Origin: Bacteroidales bacterium
GTDB lineage: Bacteria; Bacteroidota; Bacteroidia; Bacteroidales; DTU049
Direction of reading: 5' to 3'
Assembly (NCBI GenBank): GCA_030017935.1
Contig: JASEGF010000116.1
Coordinates: 1-6,752, forward strand
Length of the DNA: 6,752 bases
Shown: piece by piece, positions 5,335-6,752 of the stretch
Layout of the letters: each line of letters starts with the position of its first letter
Numbering within the stretch: the stretch's first letter is position 1
Notes under the pieces: generated by a model
Database searches by the model: none
Seen by the model: the letters and a program-made list of their open reading frames with translations, nothing else
What the model was told of the DNA's origin: nothing
Translations under genes and position numbers: made by a program

Positions 5335-6752
5335 ATGAGTTATTTATTATTTGATAAACAGCAGCTTGTAAATTTAGAGTTTTCATTGAATAGAGAAATT
5401 ATCAGGGCTAATAGAGCTGGATCATATGCGAGCACTACCATTATTTATTGCAATACGCGAAAGTATCATGGTTTGTTAGTTTCACCCCAGCCTCAATTAG
5501 ATGATGATTTACATGTTTTCCTTTCTGCTATAGATGAGAGCATTATACAGCATGATGCTGAGTTTAATATTGGCATTCATCAATATCCTGGTCCTGTTTA
5601 TTGTCCTAAAGGACATAAATATGTTGAGGAATTTCAGAGTGTGCCTATTCCTACTCTTATTTACCATGTGGGAGGTGTAGTTTTGTCTAAACAATTATTA
5701 TTTATAAATAAAGAAGATAGAGTCCTCATCAAATATACTCTATTAGATGCTCATAGCGATACATTATTGCGTTTAAAGCCATTTTTAGCATTTAGAAATT
5801 ATCACACTCTCAGTAAAGCAAATATGTATGCTAATAAAAATTATGAAGAATGTGAGAATGGAATCATTATGAAGCTATACCAAGGTTATAGTCCATTGTA
5901 TATACAAATTTCTAAAGAGTCTAAATATGTTCATGCTCCAGATTGGCATTACAATATAGAATATAGGAAAGAGCTAGAACGTGGTTATGATGGACATGAA
6001 GATTTACTTGTGCCAGGATATTTTGAATTTCCTATCAAGAAAAATGAAAGTGTAATTATAAGTGCAGGTTTATCAGAGACTAAACCTAATATGCTAAAAA
6101 GGTTATTTAATAATGAGCTAAAAAATAGAATACCACGCGATAGTTATGAAAATAATTTGATTAATTCTGCTCAGCAATTTATCATTCAGCGAGGTAATGA
6201 TGTGGAAATAAAAGCTGGCTATCATTGGTTTGGCAGATGGGGACGTGATACTCTAATTTCTTTACCTGGATTAACATTAGTAACTGGTAACTATGATCTA
6301 TGTAAAAAGGCTATAGATACGCTTTTAGCTGATAAAAAAGGTCCATTACTGCCCAATGTAGGTAAACAGCAACGTGTAGCCATCAATTCTGCTGATACAT
6401 CATTATGGCTTTTCTGGACTTTGCAGCAATATCAATTATTTACTAATGAAACACCGATGAAAATCTGGCGATTATATAAAAATGACTTACAATCTATACT
6501 TTATGGCTATCGTAATGGAGAGGCTAAAGGAATATGGATGAGTGAGGATGGATTGATAAATGCTAAATTACCAGGATATGCTCTAACATGGATGGATGCT
6601 ATTGTAGATGGTAAACCAGTAACTCCTCGTTATGGCAAACCAGTAGATATCAATGCTCTATGGTATAATGCTATCTGCTATGCTATTTATTTAGCAGAAC
6701 ATATAAATGATAAAGAATTTATTGATGATTGGTTACCATTAAAAGAAAAAAT
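5335..6752 (+). CDS. Glycogen debranching enzyme (amylo-alpha-1,6-glucosidase), 3' end cut by the window
   Basis: The frame from ATG 5335 stays open to the window end, giving 472 residues of an expected 640-650. It matches the bacterial/archaeal-type debranching enzymes (GH133), which remove alpha-1,6-linked glucose at glycogen branch points. The N-terminal domain (about 1-260) carries FSLNREIIRANRAGSYASTT (17-36) and CNTRKYHGLLV (39-49). The catalytic (alpha/alpha)6 domain starts at about 280 and shows GYHWFGRWGRDTLISLPGL (295-313), NSADTSLWLFW (351-361), LTWMDA (417-422), whose Asp421 is the likely general acid, and TPRYGKPVDINALWYNA (430-446). The second catalytic acid would lie beyond the window. 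There is no signal peptide, so it should act on cytoplasmic glycogen. The ATG is chosen because the family begins with the same M-S-Y-L-x-F-D-K pattern and the next in-frame Met is far downstream. From memory, Bacteroidota homologues are often followed by a glycosyltransferase and a GH57 amylase gene. Confidence 0.95.
   Translation, partial: MSYLLFDKQQLVNLEFSLNREIIRANRAGSYASTTIIYCNTRKYHGLLVSPQPQLDDDLHVFLSAIDESIIQHDAEFNIGIHQYPGPVYCPKGHKYVEEFQSVPIPTLIYHVGGVVLSKQLLFINKEDRVLIKYTLLDAHSDTLLRLKPFLAFRNYHTLSKANMYANKNYEECENGIIMKLYQGYSPLYIQISKESKYVHAPDWHYNIEYRKELERGYDGHEDLLVPGYFEFPIKKNESVIISAGLSETKPNMLKRLFNNELKNRIPRDSYENNLINSAQQFIIQRGNDVEIKAGYHWFGRWGRDTLISLPGLTLVTGNYDLCKKAIDTLLADKKGPLLPNVGKQQRVAINSADTSLWLFWTLQQYQLFTNETPMKIWRLYKNDLQSILYGYRNGEAKGIWMSEDGLINAKLPGYALTWMDAIVDGKPVTPRYGKPVDINALWYNAICYAIYLAEHINDKEFIDDWLPLKEK

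Noticed and set aside
5509..5694. 61-codon open frame on the minus strand
   Set aside because: It is antisense to the debranching enzyme, whose family motifs run through this stretch without interruption.
1..6752. Mobile element, CRISPR array, tRNA/rRNA, defence or other new multi-gene system
   Set aside because: All sizeable frames are recognisable housekeeping families. I saw no transposase, integrase, regularly spaced repeats or tRNA-like folds, and the base composition looks uniform apart from the spacers.

Overview
The window is very AT-rich DNA (about 70% A+T by eye) and reads as a chromosomal housekeeping segment of a low-GC member of the Bacteroidota, probably Bacteroidales. Three things point there. 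No start codon has a clear Shine-Dalgarno sequence. Matches to the Bacteroidota -7 promoter element TAnnTTTG sit just upstream of the genes. The proteins also carry Bacteroidota-typical versions of their families: a Tgt without zinc cysteines, a DoxX protein fused to a thioredoxin-like tail (BT_3928 type), and a glycogen debranching enzyme of the Bacteroides type.

Layout. On the minus strand, tgt (2192 down to 1068) overlaps by 4 bp an LptF/LptG-family lipopolysaccharide export permease (1071 down to 1), so the two form a translationally coupled pair. Upstream of them, after a 120-bp gap with its own predicted promoter, lies a DoxX-family membrane protein (3413 down to 2313), also on the minus strand. 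It is divergent from rdgB (3477 to 4070, plus strand), a house-cleaning nucleotide pyrophosphatase. rdgB converges on panC (4939 down to 4109, minus strand), the last step of pantothenate synthesis, with only 38 bp between them and no visible strong terminator. A 395-bp, extremely AT-rich intergenic region separates panC from a divergent, incomplete glycogen debranching enzyme gene (5335 to past the window end, plus strand).

Functionally the genes are unrelated core functions: tRNA modification, outer-membrane LPS transport, a probable redox or respiratory-type membrane protein, nucleotide-pool sanitation, CoA precursor synthesis and glycogen breakdown. No mobile element, CRISPR array, RNA gene or defence-like cassette was seen. 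The most interesting signals are a 10-base word, ATTAATTTTG, found four times, only in intergenic DNA, three of them 19 to 30 bp before a start codon and in the matching orientation; the loss of all three zinc-ligand cysteines in Tgt; and a possible near-leaderless rdgB transcript. I found no convincing evidence of a previously undescribed system.
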